Assembly (NCBI GenBank): GCA_015179125.1 | Contig: WHVA01000446.1 | Location: 1 to 64,000 of the forward strand | Source: Gautieria morchelliformis | Lineage: Eukaryota > Basidiomycota > Agaricomycetes > Gomphales > Gomphaceae | Direction of reading: 5' to 3' | DNA length: 64,000 nt | Shown here: piece by piece, positions 42,736 to 54,819 of the stretch | Position numbering within the stretch: position 1 is the first letter of the stretch | How the letters are laid out: each line of letters starts with the position of its first letter | The notes under the pieces: model-generated | The model's database searches: none | What the model was told of the DNA's origin: nothing | Seen by the model: only the letters and a program-made list of their open reading frames with translations | Program-made: the position numbers and the translations under genes

Positions 42736-42744
42736 CGAACACCA

Positions 42745-43195
42745 TGTGCTTGAATGCGGCCAACCTGGCCACAAAAAGGCGGAGTGCCCCCGGCTTAGGT
42801 CCAGTATAAGGACAGCAGCCGCGAGGCACGACGATGAGGCCGAGGATCCAGAGATGGATCTCGGTCAAAATTCTCTTCAACAGATTGATGAAGAGGGGGA
42901 GGGTGATCCCCAACCCAACGACACTCCGGATAACGGAGATGCGCCCGCTGAAGAGTGGGACCCCGAGCAGTCCCAATACTATGAATCGACGAGGAGGTGG
43001 AAGACACCACCTACAGGTCCAGCACGATCAGATTCGCGCTGGAAGACGAAACCGCCACGAAGGTCATGGCGGCACGCACGTTGGTCACACCAGACAAGGC
43101 GGCCGAGCCGGTGTATCACCACTGAAGCAAACACAGGACGCGGCCAACGTGCCTGCGCAATGAGAACCATACCCTATCAGGGTACTGGGAAATAA
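42745..43195 (+). pseudogene. Gag C-terminal fragment
   Basis: It begins at the knuckle ECGQPGHKKAECPRLRSSIR and runs into an acidic stretch (DEEGEGDPQPNDTPDNGDAP). It continues past the point where the protease frame opens, so the gag-protease overlap seen in copy 1 is conserved. Confidence 0.8.
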
Positions 43196-43202
43196 ACGGC
43201 GT

Positions 43203-43623
43203 AAAAGCCCACTGCCTGCTAGATAGCGGCAGCGAAGGGGTACTGCTATCCCCCGAATTCACGTGAGCTACAGGGATGAAGACATTCTCCCTGGAGCAAC
43301 CAATCGCGCTGCAGCTAGCCTGCATAGGCAGCCATTCCACGATCAACTATGGAATGAACATGACCATCAAATTTGGTTGTGAGACATACGACGAATATTT
43401 CGACGTAGCGAATGTCGAATATTACGACGCTACCTTAGGAACACCGTTCCTAAGGAGATTCGGCATAACCCTGGACTTCTCGAGCCCAGGGACGATCCGC
43501 AAGGGGAACGAAGTGATCCCCACGGGCAAGGTATCGTTCGACGACGATGGATTGACGAACAAGGACAAGGGGCCACAGGTGAACAGGATCACCCAGGCAC
43601 CGAAGCCTAACATGGCTCATTGA
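43203..43623 (+). pseudogene. Aspartic protease domain (family-1 copy 3)
   Basis: AHCLLDSGSEGVLLSPEFT is followed by TGA at 43264-43266, where copy 1 has CGA (Arg). The frame then continues with YDEYFDVANVEYYDATLGTP and ends at a TGA (43621) that is present at the same place in copy 1. Confidence 0.8.
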
Positions 43624-43656
43624 AGCCAGGAGGATGAGTCGCGAGACGACTCGTCC

Positions 43657-44523
43657 TTGAACTCACCCTACAGCCGTAGGGAGAGGCACTCTCACCTAAC
43701 GGTGAAAGTGATGGGAAAGAGGAAAGCGGGCCCATGCGCCGTGGGAGCTAATAGACGCCAACAGCGCCTAATGGCTTCTAAGCCAACCACCACCATCATC
43801 CTCACGGATGATGACCTTCCTCGCCTCGGCGAGGAATGGATGGAACAAATCACTGACTTAGTCAGTGGAATTCCATTAGAACTCCCACCACTATGGGAGA
43901 TCAACCATGCGATCAACCTCATCGATCCCAACAAGCACATGCGGTATCGACTACCAAAATGCCCCGAACACTTCCGAGAGCAACTGTCGGCTAAGATAGA
44001 ACGATACACCACTGCAAAGTGGTGGATTCCGGCAGTCGCGCAGCAGGCCGTGCCCATGCTGTGTGTGCCGAAGAAGAACGGTACATTGCGAACCGTCTTC
44101 GATCTGCACCAGCAGAACGAGACCACGGTGAAGGACGTCACGCCCTTCCCGGATCAAGATATCATTCGCAGCGACATGGCTCGCTGTCGATATCGAACAA
44201 AACTCGATATGTCAGAAGCATACGAGCAGATCTGGATCCATCCGAATCACGTAGCAAAGACTGCCTTTGCCACGATCCTTGGCACCTTCAGGAGCCAGGT
44301 GATACAGATGGGGGACTGTAACACCCCGTCAACATTCCAACGGCTGATGACAGCCATTTTCCGCGACTGCATAGGTTGCTTCATCCATGTATACATGGAC
44401 GACATCTTCATATTCTCACTCTCAATACAAGAGCATGAAGAGCACCTCTACGTCATCTTTGACAGACTGAGGAAGAATCACCTTTTTCTGAGCAAGAAAA
44501 AGGTGGACCTCTATTCAATCTGA
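43657..44523 (+). pseudogene. Reverse transcriptase (family-1 copy 3)
   Basis: KLDMSEAYEQIWIHPNHVAK, VIQMGDCNTPSTFQRLMTAI and the catalytic VYMDDIFIFSLS are present. The frame is cut by TGA 44521-44523, where copy 1 has CGA. Upstream of the conserved block, a likely native ORF start is MGKRKAGPCA, shared by both copies. Confidence 0.85.
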
Positions 44524-45946
44524 ATGGAGTGTCTCGGCCATATCATCGATGGCCGAGGGGTACATGCCGACGAGGACAAGATGCAACGCATCCGCGAGTG
44601 GCGTAGGCCACGGACATTCAACAACGTCCAGCGTTTCCTCGGGCTGGTACAGTATCTGGCACACTACATGCCAGATGTTAGCGCATATACCACCCCACTA
44701 TCGGGCTGTGCGCATAATAACCGTCCATTCGAATGGACGCCACTACTAGACAAATGCTGGCAAAGCATTAAGGCGTTGGCCTGTAAGGTCCCGATCCTGC
44801 GTCCAGTAGACGCAAGGTGCCCAGAGCCGATCTGGGTGATCACCGACGGGTCAAAAGCCGGCGTCGGTGCGGTCTACGGGCAAGGTCCTGACTGGAAAAC
44901 TTGTCGACCTGCCGGCTTCTTGTCAAAGAAATTCAGCATTGCACAGCAACACTACCGGACTCACGTGCATGAGATGATCGCAGTGCTCGAGGCTCTCATG
45001 AAATGGGAGGACAAACTGCTGGGGCGAAGGTTCACCCTCGTCACAGACCACAAAGGGCTCGAGTACTTCGAGACCCAGAAGAGCCTATCTGACCGCCAGG
45101 TCAGATGGTGGGAGTTTCTCTCCTGGTTCAATTTCAACACCGTTCACGTCGACGGTGTAGAGAACAAGGTAGCGGACTGCCTGTCGCGCTACTACAAGAG
45201 CAACACGAGTGATGACAATCACCTGGACCACGTCTTCGTGAACGCGGATGCGCATTTAGACCCGGATGGTGAGTTATTGCCCACCGATCGGTATATCGAT
45301 CTGCGAACGGCGGCAACAAGACACTCTAAACACCTCGCTGAGAAGACAGAGGCGAGAGTAATGGAATCCGCCGCGTTAAACGAGGGCTCACCAGAGCCCG
45401 CAAACGTCGCCGCGTCATGCGACGACGACGATGACATCAGAGCCATCGCCGCAGGAAATGACGGCGCGCCCCTGGGCCGGATCGTCGAGCAAGGCGTAGA
45501 CCTGTCTAAGGTCCTACGAGACGCATACCACAGGGACACCATGTTCACAAAGATCATGGCGCACCTGGATGCGCACCCGAGATTCGGGATCCGGGACGGG
45601 CTGATCTGGACTAAGAATCAGCTCAAAAGAGATGTCATTGCCGTCCCCCGCTTTGTTCTTCAAGGGGGAAGGAAGCTGATCGAAATTATCATCGATCGGG
45701 CACATCAGATAGTCGGCCACTATGGCCATCTGAAGACTTCGAACTACGTTCGAAGAGCATACTGGTGGCCGGGCATGAGCCCAGACATAGAAGCGTTCTG
45801 CACATCATGCGTGAGGTGTCAGATGATGAAAACCGGACCACAACAGCCCAAAGGCCTACTACACAGCCTACCCATTCCAGAGAGGCCGTGGCAGTCGATT
45901 GGCATCGACTTCATGGGGCCCCTGCCCAAATCCAACGACTGCGACT
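44524..45946 (+). pseudogene. RNase H and first part of integrase (family-1 copy 3)
   Basis: RNase H shows the intact motif VITDGSKAGVGAVYGQ (mutated in copy 1), and VTDHKGLEYFETQK. Then come a linker and the integrase zinc region HQIVGHYGHLKTSNYVRRAY with CTSCVRCQ, and the beginning of the core FMGPLPKSNDCD, where a solo LTR is inserted. Confidence 0.85.
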
Positions 45947-46435
45947 TGTTAGCAACTTGGGGTTATGGTAGGGAAGGTTCGGTATAGTTCTTAGAAAGCT
46001 AGAATCAAATGTACTCTCTCAGTGAATTTATTGTCACTGTTATATTAATACAATACCTAGAATCAAATACACTACATGATTTTTAGTCAACATGCTATGT
46101 AAATATGAAAGATACTACTCGCCTCTCTCAGTGAATTTATTGTCACTGAGAGAGGAGTACAATCCTGTCTCAGAATGCATATACGTGCACCCGGCCCTTT
46201 AGCGCCCAAGGGCTCGCGCGTCGAAGTCATTTCAAACTCCGCTGGGTGCAGCCGCCTGTGAAAATAGAAATAACAGAATAAAATGGAGAGGTAGAGAGTG
46301 ACTGGAAAATTTCGAAAATAAGCAGAGAAGTGGATGCATGGTACAAGAACAATGTGAGAAACAATTGGAAACACCACACAATGAATTGAACATATTATGC
46401 TTGATTTTGGTGCAGGAGCATAAATGCACCTAACA
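45947..46435 (-). repeat. Solo Ty1/copia LTR in gypsy integrase
   Basis: 489 bp, the same length as the copia 5' LTR at 25844, minus-oriented. It is flanked by CGACT (45942-45946) and TGACT (46436-46440), a target duplicate with one change. Removing it joins SNDCD to YLMVVIDRLTS as in copy 1. Confidence 0.9.
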
Positions 46436-47402
46436 TGACTACCTGATGGTAGTCATCGACCGACTAACATCGCTCGTACACCTCGTACCAACCACGACGA
46501 GCATGTCAGCCGAGGGAGTAGCCTGGCTGTTTCTGAAGGCGGTCATTTGACTCCACGGAGTTCCCGACTCCATCATCTCGGACAGAGACTCGAAGTTCAC
46601 GTCGATCTTCTGGCGTGAACTACAGCGACTCATGGGGACTAAGCTCCTCATGTCAACTGCCTTCCATCGCCAAACGGATGGAGCCACCGAGCGGGCAAAC
46701 CGCTCGATCAGCCAGATATTGCACGTGGTCGTCAGAGACAATCAGAAGGATTGGGCATTGAAATGCCCAATGGTTGAGGTCGCCCTCAACAGCAATGTCA
46801 GCGCGACCACAGGGTTCGCACCTTTCGAGCTGAACCACGGCTATATGCCACGGATAGACCTCCCCATAGCCGTGGACACCACGTTCAAGGGGGTAGCCTG
46901 GTTCGCACATCAGGCAAAATGGAACCTGATGGCGGCACACGATGCAATCGTAGAACATTGAGTGACGCAAATGTTTCACGCAAATAAGAAACGTATGGCG
47001 AGCGACAGGTATGCGGCCAACGACCGCGTCTACCTCTCGACACAAAACCTAACTCTCCCAAAAGGAAGAGCCAGAAAACTAGTCCCACAGTACATCGGAT
47101 CATACCGCGTCATCGAGGCTCACAACAACGCCTCGACGGTGACCCTCGATCTTCCCGACGAGCTGAAAAGCCATCGCATTTCACCGGTCTTCCATTCAAG
47201 CCTCGTACGGCGATACGAGGCCAACAACGACAAATTGTTTCCCCGTCGTGAGGCCAAGTCATTTTATGACTTCGGAGCGAATGACGACGAGGAGTGGCTC
47301 GTCGACGAGATTATCGCACATCGATGGATAAACTCGACGGACCTGGAGCTCCAGGTCCGTTGGACCTTAGGCGACGTGACATGGGAACCCATGTCGTCCT
47401 GA
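46436..47402 (+). pseudogene. Integrase core and chromodomain (family-1 copy 3)
   Basis: It continues with LMVVIDRLTSLVHLVPTTTS, SDRDSKFTSIFWREL and TDGATERANRSISQILH. Two TGA codons (46548-46550 and 46959-46961) stand where copy 1 has CGA. The chromodomain WLVDEIIAHRWINSTDLELQ is readable and ends at TGA where copy 1 has TGC. Confidence 0.85.
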
Positions 47403-47599
47403 AAGGACCTTGAAGCCCTAGATAGCTATCTAGAGCTTAGGGGGGTGAGCAAGCCACGCGACCTCCCCAGACGCCGCTAGACGCGTCTGTCATGTGCAGA
47501 CCATGTGACACGCCGGCCACGGCGTGGTTAAATTTTCACCTTGGATCTTTCCGACGGCGCATCGCTTCTTGGAAGCTAACCACCATCATCCTCAAGAAG

Positions 47600-50267
47600 A
47601 TGATGCCCCCCAAAGATGGGATGGACGTTGATCCGTCTGTGAAGATTAAGAGCGGTTGATGATGAGGCAGATGTAGATTCAGACTTCGACTCGAAGTCGA
47701 ATCGAGTGGGGTCGTAAATGCAGACAGATAGAGTAAACACAAGGTGTGTATGCTCTTTAGTGAAAACTACGCAGGTGTATGCGTCGCAAGATTCCAAATA
47801 GCTTCGAAAGGTGAGTTCTAATTGACTAGGGATTTAGATATACAAGCTGAGCTATTTATCTAGCTACGAGGTGTGCTGCGGTGCGAAGAGCGGAGGGGGA
47901 ACACATGGGTCGACTGATGTGTCTGGACTCGGGGATACGGTGGTCCGGGGACAGCGGTAGCTAGAGAATCGATGTATCGAATGGGAAGGGGTGTAGGTAG
48001 TCATATGCATCAGAAAGGTGGGTTGTGAATTAGTGAAGGGAATAACATGGAAGGTATGTAGATCTGTGGCTCAACGACTAGCTCCTCCGTGGATCAGCAC
48101 CCCTCGGGCTCGGTCTGGTTGAGTGAGTCCGCGGGCGTTGGGTCAGGGTCGGATCGGTAGAATAGTGGGAATGATATGATATGTTGTGCGGACGTGTGTG
48201 GACTCAGGTAGACGTGGGTGGTGTGAGTGGAAGTGTGCATAGGATGCGGGACAATGTATATGCGGCGGTTCGACGGATTGTGATGGCAGTGATAGCTTAC
48301 GGATATTTTTATGACACCGTCAATGTCCATAACGCAAGCAACGGCCCCAAGACAGGGGGCCGCAGACATTCTCCGTGCTCCAATAGACCAGGAGCACTGG
48401 ATGATCGTGGGATGGGAGGACGCCCTCACCATCGTCCACCCGGATGATTGCGCAACGTGCGCAGACTACGCCGCGCACTTACAGGCCGCGACAGGCACCC
48501 GCAAGGTCAAGTTGCGGGATGAAGACATCAGTGACACCATCGACAGCCTGGGGATGGCTCCCAAGGGGCATTGCACGTGACGCACGAGAAGAGCCCCTCC
48601 GGGACATCCATGACCTTAAAAAAGAGGTCAAGGAGTTGGAACGCGCGGTCGAAGACCGCAACAACACGCTCATAACCAAGCGTGCCAGGATTAAGGAACT
48701 GGAGCAACAGCTGAGCGCAGCCCAGCTCCAGGTTACCCTGGCCCACGTTGCCTCAAAAAGGCCATGACATGACCCAGCCACGGACCCAGTGGCCGGGCCA
48801 TCATCACTTCGCGCGACGGTGCCTCTGCTGGTGCGCGCCACATCGGGACTAGCGTCCCGATTGTCGGTGCCAACCCCGACAAAAACAACGACGGAAGGGC
48901 ATAGCGCGCCTTCCGACTCTGCGTATGGCGTCCCAGATGGATGGGAGTCAGACTCGTCCGTCTGGAAGACGTATGACCCAGAAAGGGCACAGCAGCTTGC
49001 AGAGCAGCCAAAGAAAAAGCGCAAGAAATTGCGCGGCAACCCCAACACCGTCAATGGGCTAGCCATTGCGAAGGAAAGTGCGATCAGCGCTTACCTAGCG
49101 GCATCAGCGTCGCACACCATCAACGACCCCGCCCTGCAACGGCGGATAGCACAGGTCGAGGCCCAGTACATCGGGCCTGGCGTGGCCCTTCCTCCACCGG
49201 CGGGGACAGTTCACCCTCCCTACCCGGGGGAGGGGACGCTCATCCCACTCGGAGATCCACCGATCTCTGAGACGGGCCTCCTACCACGGCCAGTAGGAAA
49301 GGCCCAACAGTGTCGTACTCAATGGTACGACGTCTGCCCGCTCGACAACCCACGCTTCATCGAACTCATAGCACGGGCAAAAGAAACACCGCAGCTCATG
49401 CGTACGCACGAGATGATCGGCGTATTCAAACACATCGAGTGCGAACAACGCGCTCGCAATCCCAAGAGGGATTGTCTCGTGATAGCGGGCGGTACCCCGC
49501 ACGATATTGTGGCCATCCTAAAGGGTTGGATACACAACCCTGAAGGAATCCCATCCGCCATCTGTGACAACGTGGATGGCACCTTCAACCTAGATGACAT
49601 GGACGTCTGGATGTGGTTGAAGGCCCTTGCGCCCCGAGTCAAAGGGGTCGCATCACCACTCAGGGCGAGGCTACTCAACCTATTCGGCTCGACAGACCAA
49701 TGGTCAAGCCTCGTCGACGTCAGGGAAGTGCTGACGCCTCAGAGCACCACCCTGCGGCTCTCAATCACGGGCCCATTCCCTGTGGAGGGCCAAGCCGGCC
49801 CCGACATCCCCCTCGCCGAGATCACGGGATGGTTGGCCCGCCACGCAGGGGTCACTTGCGAGCGAGTGGCACGCATTGAACATTATGTTCAACGCAGCAT
49901 CACCGGCGCGGCATGCAGTGCCACCGCCTGCGAGGGCCAACAAAAGGTCATCGAGACCAGCCATGTGAGGGCCGCAGTGCCGCGACCCCTCACTCACGCT
50001 CAGCTCGATCAAGAGCTGGCACGCTTCCGGCCCCCTCCTCAGACTGAGGACCCGGCCGTCGAGGCCATGCTCCGCGAGGACGCTGGCCTCATCGCCCAAG
50101 CGGATACCGCCGCTAGTGGTGAGGCCGACCAGCCTCACCCCATCACCACCGATGACGCGGAGGTGCCCCCGGAGGAGTCACGCGCTCCACCGGCCCCGTA
50201 CGACGACGACATCATCGTATCGGCCACTCTAGAGGACTCCCTCATGGATGATCTCTATGAGTCGTAG
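47600..50267 (+). pseudogene. Third ORF of family-1 copy 3, split by a solo LTR
   Basis: It starts at the ATGATG of 47600-47605 and is interrupted after 12 codons by the solo LTR 47638-48316. It resumes with DILRAPIDQEHWMIVGWEDA, has a frame break near 48560, then is open from 48789 to TAG 50267. It includes a PKKKRKKLRG basic cluster, QWYDVCPLDNPRFIELIARA, MIGVFKHIECEQRARNPKRD and MDVWMWLKALAPRVKGVASP. Conservation with 16605-14615, including the ends, shows it is a regular part of this element family (about 660 codons when whole). It has a coiled coil near residues 130-180 and no membrane helix. Confidence 0.75.
47638..48316 (+). repeat. Solo LTR of a third LTR family
   Basis: 679 bp, TGTGAAG...ATGACA, flanked by a perfect 5-bp duplication CCGTC (47633-47637 and 48317-48321). 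Its first bases recur inverted at 1-74. Copy 1 of the gypsy family has no insertion at this place, confirming the boundaries. Confidence 0.88.
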
Positions 50268-50300
50268 TTGACCCCTATAGTTGTCTATAGAGGGGGAGGG

Positions 50301-50518
50301 TGTAAATAACCTGTGTATCTACATGTACAATAGTTATTACATAATCCCAGTGGGCCCCTTAGGGACCCACTGTATAGTTTGTGCATGGGAACCGGCCAGC
50401 GGCCCCCATCGCATCTTACTCTTCTTACCTGTCACTACGTAGCATTCAGAATACCATTCATTGGTCAAGTTCTGTTGTGCCCTTGTGATACAAGGTCTTA
50501 AGATCGACATCCTTTACA
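50301..50518 (+). repeat. 3' LTR of family-1 gypsy copy 3
   Basis: 218 bp, TGTAAATAACC...CTTTACA, preceded by the polypurine tract AGAGGGGGAGGG (about 50289-50300). It is the reverse-complement match of 14364-14578. Confidence 0.9.
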
Positions 50519-51479
50519 ACAAAACATATCTCCTAAATTCAATGTCATTATAGAAAATTTCCTGGTTCCACATAATCACATGTGCATGCCAGATTTTTGT
50601 ACCAAATCTCAGTCAATTGTCCCTTTTCCATCCTACATTCCGATTAATAAATCACAATCCTTTTTCGATACTGATGATAACCCCGTATATAATTACCAAA
50701 ACTTCGTTCCATGTTAATGTCACTGTTTTTTGTATCGCGTGATTACACGTTCCAAATAATCGACGTATTAGATTTAAACCTAAAATATAATTTTAAAGCT
50801 CCTTCGACAAGGGCTGCACCGGCAACGCCGGTCTCTAGTGGCGCGGCACGTGTGACCTCAATGGTGTGACCTCCTTCAGCGCCCATATTGGTCCAGGTCC
50901 ACAGGGACCGCGGTCTATAGACCTTGCTCCCAGTAACGCCAACGTCCTCGTAGATTCTGACCCTGCAATTCGAGTTCCTGACTCGGATCAGGGCGCCAGA
51001 CTCCGTAAGTTAGATCCCATCCTCCCACGCTTTCCTTCTCTGCCTTCGGCTCTAGTGTTTCGTGCTTCGCCACCACGTACATGCGAATCAGCTCTGCGTC
51101 CACGAAGGAATGCCACACCGCGGAAGAGCGCACGATGAGGACCGGATGATTGGGCATGAGCGCGTGGATTGGGATGCAGGGGTTATTTTGGAGGTGTAGA
51201 GGGGAGGCGACACCATAATTGGGGGAATGATGGGGTAAAAGTTTGAGAAGGGACGGGTGATGGGGCGAGTATTGGAGACCTCGAGCGTGAGGTTGAATTG
51301 AGGTGTGGGTGGGTGGGTAGGGGGGTGTTTACTATTTCTCTTCCTGCCTCCGGCCATGGGTGCTCCACATGGTCCAGAGATATGACAGAGTGCGCATGTA
51401 CAGGTATCCAACGCCACGAATACTTCCTCCGGGGAAAGGCCACGGGGAATACGCTCCTTCCGCCTCCTCCACACATACC
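50519..51479. other. No recognisable gene
   Basis: 50519-50790 is AT-rich with nothing recognisable. 50866-51138 holds a 90-codon open stretch with a GTAAGT donor-like site at about 51006 but no family resemblance. Confidence 0.35.
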
Positions 51480-52380
51480 CTTCTCAGCTTACGCATATCA
51501 CCGCGCATACCCGCACGCGAATACACCTCATGTCCATCACAACAACGGCAACTGCAGGTTTCGGACGTCGGGAAGTTGTTGACCCCGCGTACTTCCTACT
51601 GCGCCATGTTGCTTCGGCCTGCTGGAAACTGGCAGGCGCTGGTACCGAGCCACCTTCTCCGTCTGAATCTCGCACCACACCCTCCACATGCACATGCACA
51701 TGTCCCCACCGACAACCCCGCCGCCTCCTCCTGCGTCTAAAATGATGTCCACACCCCTGATTGGTTTTAAGACGTGGCCCTTCGCCCTGGAAGATCGGGT
51801 GACAGTCGGACACACCGGGAGCATCATTATGAGTACATGTCCGTGGGCGGGAGAGGACGGTGGGAGATGTGAAGTCTGGGAGGGGAGACTGCCAGTGTTG
51901 TGTGATGGGTGATGAAATTCTGTTTAATGGAGTAGAGGAGTAAAACGTGGCGTGAGAGATAGGGCAGTGCGGGGAGAATGGACGGGACGACATGCACGTA
52001 CCACGTGGCGACGATGATATCAGGCTTGTTGAGTCTGTGTCTCTGTCCGTGTCATGCTGCTCGTTGTAACTATGGAGTCCGGGCGTCGGTGTGCATGTCT
52101 TTGTTTGGTGTGGGGCGAGTGGCTTTTCCAACATCCTGATGTAACCACGCACAACGCTCTCTTGCTTCAGAATTATCAGTATCTGGTCGATAATGCAATG
52201 CAAGGAACTACACGAAATTCGATGGGAGTGTGCTGTGTATATAGATGATATATTTAACAGTGAGTCCAACCAGATATTGCATACGGGTGTTCCAAGATAG
52301 CTGACATCGGGCTTCACGACAGCTAAAAACCCATGTCGGAGGAGGTCCAATACCGACGTCATTCAAATAATATCATACTA
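51480..52380 (-). repeat. Repeat B partial copy (inverted, diverged)
   Basis: On minus it shares the TCTTTGTTTGGTGTGGGGCG-like block near 52100, the tract CTGGTCGATAATGCAATGCA near 52190 (compare 10880-10900) and the microsatellite-like CATGCACATG region. More diverged than the copies at 1.8 and 9.7 kb. Confidence 0.45.
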
Positions 52381-52865
52381 AATAAAACTGCAAACATGTT
52401 GAAGAGCACCTCAGTAGCTTCCTGTGCCACCAGGCACAGCTCTACATCATACTGATCTGCATGCATCACTTCACACCAGATCAGTATCCCAGGTACACAC
52501 TACATGCAGTTCATTTCCTGGGAGGATGCAATCTGCATGCAGTTTGCTGACTCTCAGCAGGAAAATAGGAACAACATTTTCACAAAGCACAGTAATAATA
52601 AATTATGAACAAAGTCAAATTTGAAATGGTACAGAATATCTATGTATCTACAGGTTATTTATCGTATGGACTGGCCATAGTGAGCAGATAGGGACATCTT
52701 CTATGGTGACCATTCTCCAAGTGCTGCAATAGATTAGAAAGGTGGGTTGATGTAAGTTGCTGCATGTTGCACTGCTAGGAGTTTTGTATTGGATGTGCAG
52801 CTATGATGCATTAGCTTGGATGCTGTCATTAAGCCTCTGCCATTCTTCCAGATCCTACTGAACCA

Positions 52866-54662
52866 TTAACCAGTGCCTGAAAGAGATGCTAACTGCTCAC
52901 CAGAGGTGATCTGCCCGGCCATTTCTACATCTCCAGGACATCCAGTCATGCGAGGAAACTCATCCACCAACTCTATCCCAGCTGACCCAGCCTCTTCAGG
53001 GGACTGCTGGCCTTCTTGATTAGGCACATTGTCCTCCAAATTCTCAGCATTAAAATCCTCCTGGCTCAAGTGAGGGTTCCCAAATTCAGCCACTATAGCA
53101 TTATGAACACTTTGTCTGGCTGCTTGGAAGCTGGAGAATGAAAGAGAGGGTAGTGAGGGGGTGTTAAGCCGACTGTGTCTCTCTTTGAGAGTTAGGTGGA
53201 AGCGGCAGACAATAATTATTGACAAGCTATATGTACACTGTTAGTATAATTGTATGCCTTTCTTCTTAACTTGCTGAGAATATACCTGATCTGAAGGTAG
53301 CCTAAGACAGAAGCAATGCTTGGCTTTATGCCATAAAGCAGCTGAAGTTAGCCATTTTATCACGATCAGTGTCTTACATACCCTCAATACCTGAAATGTA
53401 AAAGAAGACTGAGTAAGCCCTCAAAGCTCAATGTCTTTATAAGTAACAATACTTCAGTTGTGACAGCATTAGCCAAAGTAATTGTGAGCACAAATCTAAA
53501 TATGAATCAACATATGCAATATCATAGGAATCATATTCCATACCCATATCTGACAAAGCCTAACCTGTAGATTAGTGATATGGTCATGTATATTAGCAAT
53601 ATGTGGTATGCTCACCTTGGTAAATCACTAGATTAATGAGAGATTTCTTATCCCAAACCTCACCTTTCCGCCAAAGCCTCAGGGTTTGAATTGAGCTCAG
53701 AATGGTTACTATCACAACTCCAGTGTCAAAAAGGATTACAATAACATTACCAATGGTTCCCACTGTCAAAGGTATTCAGAGACAAATTGGGCAAATACAG
53801 ACCCCAAGACCTTACACCTGGGGAATTTGTTAGTATAAATCTAAGCAGAAAGTCCTAGTCAGTACTGACAAAGTCAATGTATTCAATGAACTAGTGATAT
53901 TGCAGTTTTCCAAAACAGACCCATACTATACGCAGTGAAATGAATTTATGCTATTTATACAAAGTCTGTGCAAGGACATACCACATCAATGATAATAGCA
54001 CCAAGAACAAGCAGCCCAAGAATACCCAAAACCCTTTGATTCTGGAGAGAAATAGCATAGGTGCGAGCTAGCAGAAGGCCTAGATAGAAAAATGTGTTGA
54101 TCCTTCTGCCTGAGCAATATATATGTATAATCACTCACCCAGTACACCAATCACAGAAAGAACTTGTAAAGCAGTAACTAGGTGATTCAAAATATTACAT
54201 TTCCTTTGAATATATGAGTCTCTAGGTTGCTTCTTCATAAAGAATGCAAGTCATACTAGATACTCCTTCCAATCAGTAGGGGTGTTACACATGAGAGCAT
54301 TTCGTAACACACCTCCAAGGGGACATCAGATAAATTGCCATATATGGCAACAAGAAAAAAAGCCAAGGTCAAGTAACGAGCGAGTAAATAGAGAACGGTG
54401 CCCATTTTGATGGTCTTGCCCCAAATGTGTCTGATCTCAGATGGGAGTGTGAGAAGAATGTCATAGAGGAGCAGTGCTGTATAACAAGGTATGGAAATCG
54501 TAGAATTAGATAGGGGACATGTACGCATACCAAGCGCTGCGACGGTGGCATAGTTGAACGCAAAGCTAGTTCAGGTAAGTTCTTCTGCATCCCACTCAAT
54601 GTGGTATGTACGTACAGGTCTGATAGCGCCTGGATTTCAGCCGAGGGGTCCACCTGAGACAT
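52866..54662 (-). CDS. DUF6533-domain multi-pass membrane protein, copy 3 (best intact copy)
   Basis: ATG 54662. Exon 1 is 54662-54616, exon 2 the 35-nt micro-exon 54565-54531, and exon 3 starts at 54476; introns are 54615-54566 (GTACGT/CTAG) and 54530-54477 (GTATGC/ACAG). In-phase splicing gives FNYATVAALALLLYDILLTL then PSEIRHIWGK, the DUF6533 signature, and a helix LYLLARYLTLAFFLVAIYG. Later exons encode TALQVLSVIGVLG joined to LLLARTYAISLQNQRVLGIL, the segment with LIVIKWLTSAALW, IIIVCRFHLTLKERH (end of the last helix), and a cytosolic tail with HNAIVAEFGNPHLS and ELVDEFPRMTGCPGDVEM ending at TAA 52866. The layout resembles a seven-helix fungal membrane protein; no ligand or partner is known. 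Exon 4 boundaries are tentative. Confidence 0.78.
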
Positions 54663-54748
54663 AATATAAGCAAGAAAATCTGGGACGCAGACGAGGGGCT
54701 AAGTGGTGCGTAGCGAGGTGGGGTTGGAGTAGCAGATCGCGCAAGGTG

Positions 54749-54756
54749 TATATATA
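54749..54756 (-). promoter_or_regulatory. TATA box of DUF6533 copy 3
   Basis: TATATATA lies 87 bases upstream of the ATG. The corresponding region of copy 2 has only a weak CTGATATAGAG, so the copies may differ in expression. Confidence 0.45.
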
Positions 54757-54819
54757 AGCTTATCGCCATGGGTGCTGCCAGGCCAACAGATATTCACAAT
54801 ATCCCATCAGTGCGCAGCA

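Larger units (their letters stand above)
42740..50518 (+). mobile_element. Chromodomain Ty3/gypsy element (family 1, copy 3), 5' truncated
   Basis: Colinear with copy 1 from the gag zinc knuckle to the 3' LTR (50301-50518, 218 bp), in plus orientation. The 5' LTR and most of gag are gone, replaced by the LINE. Two solo LTRs (45947-46435 and 47638-48316) interrupt integrase and the third ORF. Nonsense mutations in pol are mainly CGA to TGA. Confidence 0.9.
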
